IMG/VR virus record: IMGVR_UViG_3300042198_000079
Location: 1-64,000 of that record
Origin: a virus
DNA length: 64,000 nt
Reading direction: 5' to 3' (one strand)
This document shows, in pieces, positions 23,747 through 32,741 of this stretch (position 1 is the stretch's first letter; each line of letters opens with the position of its first letter). Below the pieces are notes generated by a model, which saw nothing but the letters and a program-made list of their open reading frames with translations, ran no database searches and had not been told where the DNA came from. Made by a program: the position numbers and the translations under genes.

Positions 23747-23754
23747 GATAAATA
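23747..23754 (+). promoter_or_regulatory. Late promoter box deciding the start of the PKD/DUF285 adhesin
   Basis: GATAAATA lies 8 bases before ATG 23763. The in-frame ATG at 23745 lies upstream of or inside the box, so it is unlikely to be used. Confidence 0.65.
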
Positions 23755-23762
23755 TTTTTATA

Positions 23763-26700
23763 ATGAAAAAACCATGTCTTCCAGATTTGTTTAATCCTAT
23801 AGTTTTCCAAATAAGTAAACAAGAATACATAGGAGGAAGCGAAGTCCAAATAAATAAAAATTTCATAAAAATAGAATCGGCTTTATATTCCATGAATAAT
23901 ATAGGAGCAATAAAATATTCATTGCAATCTGAAGATCATGATGGATGGGTTTTGGCATCAGACGGAAGATGTTTACCGAAAAATGCTTTCCCTCAATTAC
24001 AAAGAATAGATACAACTGTTATAACAGACGATACAACTCATTTTTCTATTCCTCCTATTGGTTATCTAGAAGGAAATTTATGCGATAGTAGAACGGTCAC
24101 GTCTATAACATATACGAGAGAAGAAACCGTGGAAAGAGATCCACGTCCTGTTAGAGTAAACGGATTTCCGTTGGGTTCTGGGAAAATGTCAACAGGTGTT
24201 CCTTATAAAATATCATATTCATTTTACGAAAATCCAAAAAAGAAAATCACCGCATATAATACAACAGTTAAAAAAAGATATTTGGATGTTCAAAAAACAG
24301 AAAGTTTATTTTCTGATTCAAATCTTTTTGGGGGGTTTGAAGGACAAGTTATTATTGCTCCTGACAATGGTCCTGATAGCTTTGAATCCAAATCATCAAA
24401 AGCAAAAAATATATACAGAGATTCATGGATAGAAATAGAATTTGATGTTCCTGTTCCGGCAAATAAAGTATTTTTTGCAATTGAAAATGTTGCCGCATGG
24501 CAAAATATGAAAATAACGGTTAGTGGAGGAACTGCATCTATATTAGATTTTAATATAATTGACAATTTCGGAAAACCAGAAGAACAAAAATTAATATGTA
24601 AAAGAGTTGTAGATAAAACCAAAAAAGAGAAATTTTTTCCTACAAATTCCAAAGATGGTTATAAACAAGGAACTAATTTAGCAAATGATGGCGAATCTAT
24701 AAAACAATGGTGTAGATTAAAAGGTTATGATAACGGAAAACCAATAGAAACGAGACAATGGAATTCGCCGGGAGATAACAGAGTTGTAAAATGGAACAAA
24801 TCTAAAAAGAAATTTGAAACATTAAGCGGAAGCGAATATAATAATTATGTATATAAATTAGAATGTGTGGGAAAAATAATACCTTGTGTAAAAAGTCCAG
24901 ACGATACTGAACCGAGAACAATACACACTCTTTCATATTCAAACGATGGTAATTTGAGTATAAATTCACCATATAAAAATACCAGAGGAAACATAATAGG
25001 ATCTTGGAGTGAAAATACGGTTAAAAAACTTAGATTTAGCGCAACTCAGGATATTAGAGATATGGTTGTTTTTATGTTGGGCGAAGCATTTCCGTATCCA
25101 GAAATAGAAGAAGTTTCCGAAATACCTCAAATAAAAATAGAACAAATATTTGAAAAAGCAAAATTAAACGGATTTGTTTATGTTGGTCCATCTTTTCCTA
25201 CTTTTGTTGAATATCCTTTTGAAGAATGTCCTTCGTTATTTGAACCAGAAAAATACTTTTTAGAATGTAACGTATTAACATCTATTGCAACGACAACTCC
25301 TCATAATAGTGTTTATTTTACGGCAAATAGCGGAATTTCTGCTATTAATTGGAGCAACGGAATATACACTGATTTTGTAATTCAAACAGATTACGGATAT
25401 AAAGAAATTTTATTTGGATTAGATGATATTAAAAAATTTATGAAATCCAGATTTCCATTAACTGTTTTAAATGAATCAAACGGATATTGGATTGGAAAAA
25501 GTCCAGATCCATATATAAAAGTTAGACTAACAAGTCCAACAAATTTAAGAGTGGATGTTGTTTCTGGTGTTCCGGTTTCTCTGCCTTTAATCGCAAGAGG
25601 AACCCTTCCTTCTATCGAAGGACAAATTGACTGGGGTGATGGCACAACAAGCTACATCTATCCAAATCAAAACCCTACACACGTTTATACGAGTTCTGGA
25701 AACTACACTGTAACATTCCGTGGAGTTTTAAGAGAAATGGGATGGTTATCGAATACTCCTTCAGATAATAAAAATTATTTTACAGGTGTTAGTGCATGGG
25801 GTGATTCTGGACTTAGTTCTATTTCTTTTGAAGGTGCAAGCATTACAGTATTAAATTCTAATTTACCGACAAGCGTCAAGAGTTTGAAAAATTTATTTAA
25901 GAATTGTAATTCTGTTCCGTCTAATATTTCGCAATTAAGTGTTAGTGGAATAGAAATTTTCGATGGGATATTTTATGGATACACTGGAACTACTAATGTT
26001 GATATAAATTCTTGGAATGTTACAAATGCAAAAAGCATGAAAGAATCATTTTCAAATTATATATCAAACGCAACACCAATTATTTCTAGTTGGAATGTTT
26101 CGGGCGTGAAAGACATGAGTTCAATGTTTTCATATTCTAATATTGTTCCTGTTATTTCTACGTGGAATGTTGAGAATGTTACGACAATGGAATCTATGTT
26201 TTTATCAAACCAAAGTGCAAATATAAATCTTTCTGGATGGAAAACATATAAATTAGAAAATGTAAAATATATGTTTTCTAAAACAAATACTCAGAACGTA
26301 AATTTGAATTCTTGGGTCTTTTCGTCAGTAAAGAATTTTGATTATATGTTTTCCGAAACTGGAAATGTAAACATAGATGTATCCAATTGGGATGTTTCTA
26401 ATGCATTGAGCATAGAGGGAATGTTTTACAAATCGACCAGTTTTCATCCAGTTGTTACTAGCTGGAACACAAAATCTGTTTTAAATGCAAAACTTTGTTT
26501 TTCTGAAATGACTTTAGGAGTTGATATAAACGTATCTAATTGGAATTTATCGTCATGTATATATTTTGACGAAATGTTTAAAGGTAGTCCTGCTATAAAT
26601 CCAGATATAACAAATTGGAAATTTACAAATTTGAGAAAGTTTTATTTAGAAAATAACGAGAGATATGAAGGATTATCAGATATGTTTGTTGGATGCGGAA

Positions 26701-26876
26701 TTCAGTTAAATAATGTTGGAAACGCAATAGATACATTTTATAATGAAATATATGGAGGACCATCAAATCAAACAATTAAAGTTAAAGGAGTTTATGTTGG
26801 GAATATACCGAGGTTTGATATTCTTTCTAATCAAAATAAACCTATTTTACAAGATAATAGTTGGACTATTTCGTAA
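23763..26876 (+). CDS. Tail adhesin: collar-like N-terminus, PKD-like domain, DUF285 repeats
   Basis: 1037 residues from MKKPCLPD. Residues about 1-100 are tail-collar-like (EDHDGWVLASDGRCLP). A PKD-like segment has the core IDWGDGTTSYIYP and then HVYTSSGNYTVTF (about 610-650). From about 680 to 1000 there are DUF285/BspA-type repeats (W-x-V-x-x-x-x-x-M-x-x-M-F, for example SSWNVSGVKDMSSMF). DUF285 proteins are surface proteins of bacteria and mycoplasmas, so this is a surface-type module on a phage tail protein and a likely receptor-binding tip or glycan-binding device. The start is set by the late box. Confidence 0.8.
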   Translation: MKKPCLPDLFNPIVFQISKQEYIGGSEVQINKNFIKIESALYSMNNIGAIKYSLQSEDHDGWVLASDGRCLPKNAFPQLQRIDTTVITDDTTHFSIPPIGYLEGNLCDSRTVTSITYTREETVERDPRPVRVNGFPLGSGKMSTGVPYKISYSFYENPKKKITAYNTTVKKRYLDVQKTESLFSDSNLFGGFEGQVIIAPDNGPDSFESKSSKAKNIYRDSWIEIEFDVPVPANKVFFAIENVAAWQNMKITVSGGTASILDFNIIDNFGKPEEQKLICKRVVDKTKKEKFFPTNSKDGYKQGTNLANDGESIKQWCRLKGYDNGKPIETRQWNSPGDNRVVKWNKSKKKFETLSGSEYNNYVYKLECVGKIIPCVKSPDDTEPRTIHTLSYSNDGNLSINSPYKNTRGNIIGSWSENTVKKLRFSATQDIRDMVVFMLGEAFPYPEIEEVSEIPQIKIEQIFEKAKLNGFVYVGPSFPTFVEYPFEECPSLFEPEKYFLECNVLTSIATTTPHNSVYFTANSGISAINWSNGIYTDFVIQTDYGYKEILFGLDDIKKFMKSRFPLTVLNESNGYWIGKSPDPYIKVRLTSPTNLRVDVVSGVPVSLPLIARGTLPSIEGQIDWGDGTTSYIYPNQNPTHVYTSSGNYTVTFRGVLREMGWLSNTPSDNKNYFTGVSAWGDSGLSSISFEGASITVLNSNLPTSVKSLKNLFKNCNSVPSNISQLSVSGIEIFDGIFYGYTGTTNVDINSWNVTNAKSMKESFSNYISNATPIISSWNVSGVKDMSSMFSYSNIVPVISTWNVENVTTMESMFLSNQSANINLSGWKTYKLENVKYMFSKTNTQNVNLNSWVFSSVKNFDYMFSETGNVNIDVSNWDVSNALSIEGMFYKSTSFHPVVTSWNTKSVLNAKLCFSEMTLGVDINVSNWNLSSCIYFDEMFKGSPAINPDITNWKFTNLRKFYLENNERYEGLSDMFVGCGIQLNNVGNAIDTFYNEIYGGPSNQTIKVKGVYVGNIPRFDILSNQNKPILQDNSWTIS

Positions 26877-26911
26877 AAATTGATATCGATTAAAACTAAT
26901 AAACTTGATTT

Positions 26912-27748
26912 TCAAGAACCAACTGGATATATTATAGTTACATTATAATTCTTTCTCATCCAAGCAGTAATTGTTTCGATATCAATTATTTTGTCAAGCT
27001 TTTTACCGTCAAGCTTTTTACTAAAATCACTAAACATATGTTTCATTATATCAATTATTTTTTCGTTATTTTTACTAACGGCTAGAATTTTATTTATTGC
27101 TTTTCTATAACTAATATAATTGTTTTTTTCTTTTAATAACGAAAACATTTTCAAAATCTTTATAAAATTTTCTTTTTCTTCTGCTAAGTCTCTGGTGAGA
27201 TTATATTCTGGATCGTCATTTGCTGTTAAATTTGCATCCGAATCAGAAATTCCTTTATAATTAAAATTGATAATCTTAAAAATTTTCTCCTTGAATTCGT
27301 TGATTGTCATATCCTCAGAATATTCAAATTCTCTATCATATTTCGGAGTCCCCCCTTTTCTTTTTCGTGCTCTGTCAATTTCATTTTTATATTCTTTTTT
27401 GATTCCCGACATTATTGGTTTCATAGCATTTTCGAATTTCTCACTTCTGATTTGGTTTATTATATCGTTAAATATATTAAGCGTTAAAAGATACACATCG
27501 TATATTTTAATGCCTCCGAGGGTATTAGGACTATAAAATTTCCACTTCGATCCAAGGACTTCTCTTGATCTTTGATCAAATTTATAATTAAATAGTTCTC
27601 TTATTTTTTGAGTTTGGTTTTGTTCGCCTCTACCAAGAACCGAATTCACCCCTCTGCGAATCATACCGCCTAAAGCATTAAGGATTTGATTCCCGGATTC
27701 GTTTAAAATAACCCTATTAATTTTGTCTTCTAAATCAAAACATTCCAT
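26912..27748 (-). CDS. Putative head-internal protein, 278 residues
   Basis: Starts MECFDLEDKINRVILNESGN; the LNE motif at residues 15-17 before Ser is the (L/I)-x-E type seen across this region. It lies 3 bases after the scaffold-like gene on the same strand, so both are probably made from the same late promoter. The body is charged and helical with a basic patch (RARKRKGGTPKYD). No known domain. A core, cargo or scaffold-partner role is inferred from the leader and linkage. Confidence 0.65.
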   Translation of the reverse strand: MECFDLEDKINRVILNESGNQILNALGGMIRRGVNSVLGRGEQNQTQKIRELFNYKFDQRSREVLGSKWKFYSPNTLGGIKIYDVYLLTLNIFNDIINQIRSEKFENAMKPIMSGIKKEYKNEIDRARKRKGGTPKYDREFEYSEDMTINEFKEKIFKIINFNYKGISDSDANLTANDDPEYNLTRDLAEEKENFIKILKMFSLLKEKNNYISYRKAINKILAVSKNNEKIIDIMKHMFSDFSKKLDGKKLDKIIDIETITAWMRKNYNVTIIYPVGS

Positions 27749-27751
27749 ATA

Positions 27752-28645
27752 TTAATATTTACTTTGTTTTAATGCTTTTGCGAATAAATCAACAACAGGA
27801 TCACTTGTAACATTATTGGTTTGTCTTGGATTCGGCCTAGAAAGAGATTTGGGAACACTTTGATTTTCGTTTATCATACCAAAATTTCCAGAAGTATTTC
27901 CTCTTCTAAGACTTTCTCCAATACTCTTGACTTTTTTACTTTCACTTATTTGGAATTGCTTGACTAAAAAGTCAAAATTTTCTCTAATGAAACTTTCGCT
28001 TCTGTCACTACAAACAACTCTCATGTGCTTTTGTAATGCACTGGGAAGATTGCTAATACGCATTTCCAAATACTTGGCACCTTTTGCTCTTGCATTTTCC
28101 AACAAGAGTTCTTTGTTTTTGGCTTTGAGATTTTGCGATTCTTTAACTGCTTTCTTAACTTCTTCCGGCATAACAGTAACCTTTAAAGATTCTTGTAATT
28201 TGGAAAGAGTTTCGGCAGCATGGGTATTTTTTGCAGCTTCGTTTATCTTTTTGTGAATATTCGGAATTTCTTCGACTAAAATAGTTTCCAAATAAGAATC
28301 TAATTTTTCAACAATAGTATCGAAATCGCGTTTTGCTTTTTTCTTTAATTCAGATTCGTAAAATGTCTTAACCTTTTTGAGTTTTTGAGTTTTATCTTTA
28401 ATGATGTGATTAACCAACATTTTAGTTTTAGACAAAACATCATCATCAAGAGATTCTAAAAGCTTTTTGGTTTTATTGGTAACGTCTTCATCAAAAGCTT
28501 TTAGTGCAGCATCAACTGCAATATCTATTTCCTCTTGTTTTCTTTCCTCAAGTTGTTTGACTTTTGCGGAAACTTGCGATTCAAAAGCTTCTAACAATTC
28601 TTTCTTTTGAGATTCTGTTAATTGATAATTTTCAAAAAGGTTCAT
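27752..28645 (-). CDS. Prohead core scaffolding protein, gp22-like
   Basis: 297 residues, almost entirely charged coiled-coil helix (long runs such as VKQLEERKQEEIDIAV) with a Pro/Asn-rich tail, as expected for a T4 gp22-type core protein. It contains several possible prohead-protease sites of the (L/I)-x-E type: LTE (residues 9-11), LLE, INE, LQE, ISE, IGE and INE, which fits a scaffold that is cut to pieces during maturation. TATAAATA lies 11 bases before the ATG. The gene is in the neighbourhood of the protease gene at 37.3-38.0 kb. Similarity to gp22 is by architecture, not by a unique motif. Confidence 0.6.
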   Translation of the reverse strand: MNLFENYQLTESQKKELLEAFESQVSAKVKQLEERKQEEIDIAVDAALKAFDEDVTNKTKKLLESLDDDVLSKTKMLVNHIIKDKTQKLKKVKTFYESELKKKAKRDFDTIVEKLDSYLETILVEEIPNIHKKINEAAKNTHAAETLSKLQESLKVTVMPEEVKKAVKESQNLKAKNKELLLENARAKGAKYLEMRISNLPSALQKHMRVVCSDRSESFIRENFDFLVKQFQISESKKVKSIGESLRRGNTSGNFGMINENQSVPKSLSRPNPRQTNNVTSDPVVDLFAKALKQSKY

Positions 28646-28656
28646 ATTCTTTAATT

Positions 28657-28664
28657 TATTTATA
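28657..28664 (-). promoter_or_regulatory. Late promoter for the scaffold operon
   Basis: Minus-strand TATAAATA, 11 bases before ATG 28645. Confidence 0.65.
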
Positions 28665-28701
28665 TGTTGTATTTTAAATTTTTAAATTTTAACGAAAAAA
28701 A

Positions 28702-31401
28702 TCAAACGGGTTTATTTTCTATTTTAGTAGAAATTACATATGAAATATTATTCGCCGCAGGACGCGATCTCGATTTGTGATCTGTAACTCTGAAGGTGTC
28801 ATTATTTTCTAATCTATAAAGCGGGTGAATACTGTTATAATTATTAATATTTGGTTGATAAGAATTATTTTGGAGATAATTTTGCCCTATATATATACTA
28901 TTATCGTTTTCTGTGTTTAATGTAATAACATGATTCGACTGCTTATACGGAAGAAAATTAGCAAAATAATTATCTGTCCCAGATTCTGAGATATAAAAAA
29001 CCATTATTATATTTTTAGTTTGGGGGAGGTATTCATTTAAAATATCTCTACCCGAGGTAAAGTCGGACGGTTCGCCGACATATATAAATGTAAAATCTTT
29101 TCTATTTTCATAAATTTTACTAGAAGGAACATTTTTTTTGTCAAATGCTATTACAATTTTGTGATATCCATCGTCTCCTCCTATTATTGTCGGTATAATT
29201 AGTCTGTTATTGTATCTACCCCCATATTTGAAATCTGTTAATTCTAAACTAAAAGATGTATTTGAAGTTTTGGGTTTTGATTTTACAAATTGTTCAGGAA
29301 CAGGATTTTCTGACATATAATTATAAAACATTCTTTTTAATAAAATACCCGTAATACCCAATTCTTTTGAAATATCATATATTATTTTATCGCTATTTTG
29401 TTGAGTTAAAATAGAACTAACAATTAAAGACATTCTCCTTTTTAAATCTGATTCATCGATTTTTGTAAGAAATTCAGAAAATTTCCCTTTATATTTTGGC
29501 AAAATTTCCTTATTTATAAATTCATTATTCACATAATACGAATCCTTACCTTGTGCTAAATCTTTTAAAAAATCTACAAAATTGCTATAATCATCCTTGG
29601 TTGGTTCTATATGTTTAAGAAAATAAGATGCTATTTTTGCATATTTTTCATAAACTGGGTTGTTCTTAACTAAGTCATTTAATTTTTTAGGAATATCTAC
29701 TTTTAAATCACCATACAAATCTGAATTATAAAGTAATTTACCAAGTTGTAAATTTGGTTTTAAACCTTTCATATCTGTTGCTTTTAAACCAATGCTTATA
29801 TTTCCTATTGATTCTTTTATCGTATTTTCAGGTTTATCTAGTAAATTAAACTCTGCAAATATTTCTTTTGCTATTTCTTCGGTTATCTCTGATTTTATTG
29901 CATCGTCTTCTTTTTTCGGTTTGAAAAAATAATTAATTTTATCCAAAAAGCTTTTCTTAGTTGGTTTGTATAAAGACGAAGAAAAAGAACCAGTTATAAT
30001 AGGAATAGAACTTGGATTTATTCTAGTGTTATATATATATTTGAAATGACTACCGTCTTCAGAAACATCATGAAACATTCCTATTTGATTTTCTGGACTT
30101 AAAATATTATTCATGAATTTTACAACATTTACTATTCTTTTAATGGCAAATCCAGTTATATCAGTATTATATTTTTGGTTTAATTTTGTTGCGAATTCGA
30201 TTTCTTTATCTAAAGTTTTTGCAGTAATCGTCGAAGGAGTTTCAGATGTAGGAACAATAGTATTATCGTTTTCTAAATAATATTTATAATGTTCTTTTAA
30301 ATTTAAAAATTTTGATATTGGATATATAATATCAGAATCATCGATCAAATTCCACAGTGCTGACAATTGAATGAAAAAATCTTTAGGTTTATCTGGCAAT
30401 TTATAATTACCCAGTATATTAAGTCGTACTCCTAAATCACCACTATAAGCTTCTTCATAGAATTTTTCGTTACATGTACGTAAATGTTTAATAATTGATT
30501 CTTTATATCTTTCCTTATATTCTCTAGTAAAAATATTATCAAGTTCTTCAAACATTTCTTGTTTATCTTTACCCTCATAGTTCACAGGTCTTTTTTTACC
30601 AAAAGCATAAATAAAAAGCAAAATAAGACCCCACCAATAACGGTTTACTTCTTTTTTCAAAAAAGTCGAAGTTCTTTCTTCTAATTGTTTTTTTAGTTTT
30701 TCTAATTCATTTTGCAATTCTGGTATTTCATCATCTAAATCTGATTTCTCCTTTTTTATTTTTTCTAATAGGTCTGTTAATTCCTTTAATTGTCTTGTCA
30801 ATCCATCAGAAATTGTAATGTCATTAGTAGAATCGGGAATTTTTGTTTTTAATTGTTCAATTTCTAATCTTACTCTAGCTATTTCAGCTATAATTTCATC
30901 TTGTCTATTTAAACCAATATTTATATTATTTTCTATTACTTCAATTTCACGATTTGTTGTAACTATTTTATTTTTATCTATTCTGCTTTTATTATTTTTA
31001 TCTACCCATGATCTGAAATGTTCTTTCATTTCGTCATACCTGTTTCTATTTTGCCATATAAACAAATAACATTTTTTCAATAAACCTTTCATGGTATCTT
31101 TATTTTGAATCAAACTCCATATTTTAGAATCTTCGCTTTTTATATGATTTATCATATCCTGTAATCCTTTATCGTCCGATAAAATCGTATCAAAAGAGTT
31201 ATTAAACGAGTTTTCGTTTGTTAAACTATTAATATAATCTTTTAAAGTAGGTAAATTATATAATACGTTTAAAACTCTTTGAAAATTATGATTGTGAGAA
31301 TAATTATTTCTTGTTCTGAATGTTTCTATTATATTGTCTATGGAATCGATCTTAGGTTTTGATGCCGCTTCTGTTATATATTCATACAAATAAGATTTCA
31401 T
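28702..31401 (-). CDS. Large putative injected internal protein, 899 residues
   Basis: The N-terminus MKSYLYEYITEAASK closely resembles the T4 internal-protein leader (MKTYQEFIAEA), with ITE before Ala at residues 9-12 as the predicted cut site. A coiled coil spans about 155-245. A hydrophobic segment WWGLILLFIYAFG lies near 253-266. The rest is a long soluble region rich in Lys, Asn and Ser with no known catalytic motif. GATAAATA lies 6 bases before the ATG. Its size and leader make it a candidate ejection protein or carrier. A tape-measure protein is an alternative, but the leader argues against it. Confidence 0.7.
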   Translation of the reverse strand: MKSYLYEYITEAASKPKIDSIDNIIETFRTRNNYSHNHNFQRVLNVLYNLPTLKDYINSLTNENSFNNSFDTILSDDKGLQDMINHIKSEDSKIWSLIQNKDTMKGLLKKCYLFIWQNRNRYDEMKEHFRSWVDKNNKSRIDKNKIVTTNREIEVIENNINIGLNRQDEIIAEIARVRLEIEQLKTKIPDSTNDITISDGLTRQLKELTDLLEKIKKEKSDLDDEIPELQNELEKLKKQLEERTSTFLKKEVNRYWWGLILLFIYAFGKKRPVNYEGKDKQEMFEELDNIFTREYKERYKESIIKHLRTCNEKFYEEAYSGDLGVRLNILGNYKLPDKPKDFFIQLSALWNLIDDSDIIYPISKFLNLKEHYKYYLENDNTIVPTSETPSTITAKTLDKEIEFATKLNQKYNTDITGFAIKRIVNVVKFMNNILSPENQIGMFHDVSEDGSHFKYIYNTRINPSSIPIITGSFSSSLYKPTKKSFLDKINYFFKPKKEDDAIKSEITEEIAKEIFAEFNLLDKPENTIKESIGNISIGLKATDMKGLKPNLQLGKLLYNSDLYGDLKVDIPKKLNDLVKNNPVYEKYAKIASYFLKHIEPTKDDYSNFVDFLKDLAQGKDSYYVNNEFINKEILPKYKGKFSEFLTKIDESDLKRRMSLIVSSILTQQNSDKIIYDISKELGITGILLKRMFYNYMSENPVPEQFVKSKPKTSNTSFSLELTDFKYGGRYNNRLIIPTIIGGDDGYHKIVIAFDKKNVPSSKIYENRKDFTFIYVGEPSDFTSGRDILNEYLPQTKNIIMVFYISESGTDNYFANFLPYKQSNHVITLNTENDNSIYIGQNYLQNNSYQPNINNYNSIHPLYRLENNDTFRVTDHKSRSRPAANNISYVISTKIENKPV

Positions 31402-31483
31402 TTTTTATATTTATCTATTTTAAAACATAAAAATCACAATTAACAAATCATAAACATAGTTTACTATAAAATATTTTGTAAAT

Positions 31484-31491
31484 TATAAATA
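31484..31491 (+). promoter_or_regulatory. Late promoter
   Basis: A perfect TATAAATA, 8 bases before ATG 31500. Confidence 0.7.
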
Positions 31492-31499
31492 ATATTATA

Positions 31500-31922
31500 A
31501 TGGTAAGTTGGGGTTCATTTAATTCTCAGGTTAGAACTAATGTTTTTGAGATAAACTTTATTAGACGTTTACCTCCTCCTCCGGGGTATGTCGGGACAAG
31601 AAGAATGTTATGTACCAGATCTAAAGAATTATTAGATTCGCCTTGGGGAAGAAAATTTTTAAACTATACCGTTCCTAGTGGAAAATTGCCATATGATCCG
31701 TATCAAAAAAATCTTGTTATTGTTTTTGATTTTATGCGTCAGGACTGGAGAGCAGTTCCGTGCGAATCATGTAATATAGTAACAACAATATCTATTAAAA
31801 ATGACGAAGAATTGAATAAATTTTATTTTGATTGGTTTGCTTTTTTACGCAGAATGGGAAATGGTGCCCAGTTTAAAAATTGGATGAATAGCACATGGAC
31901 TCAATCTACGTGGAACATTTAA
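31500..31922 (+). CDS. Small beta-barrel-like protein (possible WYL_2/Sm-like domain), 140 residues
   Basis: The order INFIRRL, then TRRMLCTRSKELL, then NLVIVFDFMRQDWRAVPCESC (residues about 16-100) resembles the phage WYL_2 Sm-like SH3 beta-barrel layout (R-x-M-x-C-T, then V-x-D-x-x-x-x-x-W-R). Such proteins are common in T4-like phages with unknown function. The C-terminus is Trp-rich (NWMNSTWTQSTWN). It stands alone on the plus strand among leftward cargo genes and ends directly at the stop of the ADP-ribosyltransferase-like gene. Late promoter 8 bases upstream. Confidence 0.5.
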   Translation: MVSWGSFNSQVRTNVFEINFIRRLPPPPGYVGTRRMLCTRSKELLDSPWGRKFLNYTVPSGKLPYDPYQKNLVIVFDFMRQDWRAVPCESCNIVTTISIKNDEELNKFYFDWFAFLRRMGNGAQFKNWMNSTWTQSTWNI

Positions 31923-32741
31923 TTATATTTCATTTTCTACACCAACAATTTCAACATCGTCTGGATTGAAAATAACTACATTTCTTGTTATTTTTGGGAT
32001 GGGATTTGATTGAGTCGGTCTTGAGTTTGCATCTGGATAAATTATTCCTTTGATACCGTTTTTTAATAAAAATAAAGAAGCAGCTTTGGGTTTGTTATGG
32101 CAATACCCTTCTAACAATCCTCCGTTTTCTTTTGGTATGGAAAAAGATTCTTTTATACCTTTGTATATTTCAAATCCACTAGATTCTTCTAAAATATGTA
32201 TGTTAGATGTAACATAATTCATTCCTCTTTCTATTTGATTTTTGTAACTAGACAATACTGTTTTAACAAATTTGGTTTGATCCTCAAAAAGATCAAACCA
32301 TTTTAAAAATTCATCTTCATTTGCTTTGATTTCTACGATATATAATTTTCCTGCGGGAGGAGCGAACAACTCGTTTGGAAGAGATTCGACATATTTTATT
32401 CCATCTGTTAATCCTGCTTTTTTTAAATAATCTATAATACGATCTTTGCTCCAGTGTAATAAAATAAAATCCCATATTATCATTTTAGGATAATCTTGAG
32501 AAATATTAAAAAATTCATACCATTCTATACCAGCTACTTCTCTATATTTGTATTCTTCTTTATGTGCTTGTTGTATATAACTAGCGGCAACGGATTTATT
32601 TTCGGCAAAATAAAATCCCCAACCAAATGCTTGTGCGCCTTCACCTGAACCTATTTTGTCATAAACGAATTTTTTTTCATCAAATGGAACTGCCGAACCA
32701 TGATATGCTCTTTCGTTTAACCATTGTTTAAATGTTTCCAT
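31923..32741 (-). CDS. Packaged ADP-ribosyltransferase-like protein 1
   Basis: I start at ATG 32741 (METFKQWLNERAYHGS) because GGAGGA lies 4 bases upstream; an upstream in-frame ATG would add 16 unlike residues. The leader ends LNE before Arg. Behind it is an ART-type domain: AYHGS (His14), then IGSGEGAQAFGWGFYFAE (about 34-52) and VAASY. A C-terminal block KNGIKGIIYPDANSR followed by NVVIFNPDDVEIV is typical of ART domains in phage and mobile-element polyvalent proteins. By analogy with T4 Alt I infer an injected host-modifying enzyme. It overlaps the second ART-like gene by 25 bases. Confidence 0.75.
   Translation of the reverse strand: METFKQWLNERAYHGSAVPFDEKKFVYDKIGSGEGAQAFGWGFYFAENKSVAASYIQQAHKEEYKYREVAGIEWYEFFNISQDYPKMIIWDFILLHWSKDRIIDYLKKAGLTDGIKYVESLPNELFAPPAGKLYIVEIKANEDEFLKWFDLFEDQTKFVKTVLSSYKNQIERGMNYVTSNIHILEESSGFEIYKGIKESFSIPKENGGLLEGYCHNKPKAASLFLLKNGIKGIIYPDANSRPTQSNPIPKITRNVVIFNPDDVEIVGVENEI

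Noticed and set aside
23745-23762. Earlier ATG for the PKD/DUF285 adhesin
   Set aside because: It lies before or inside the GATAAATA late box, so it should not be in the transcript.
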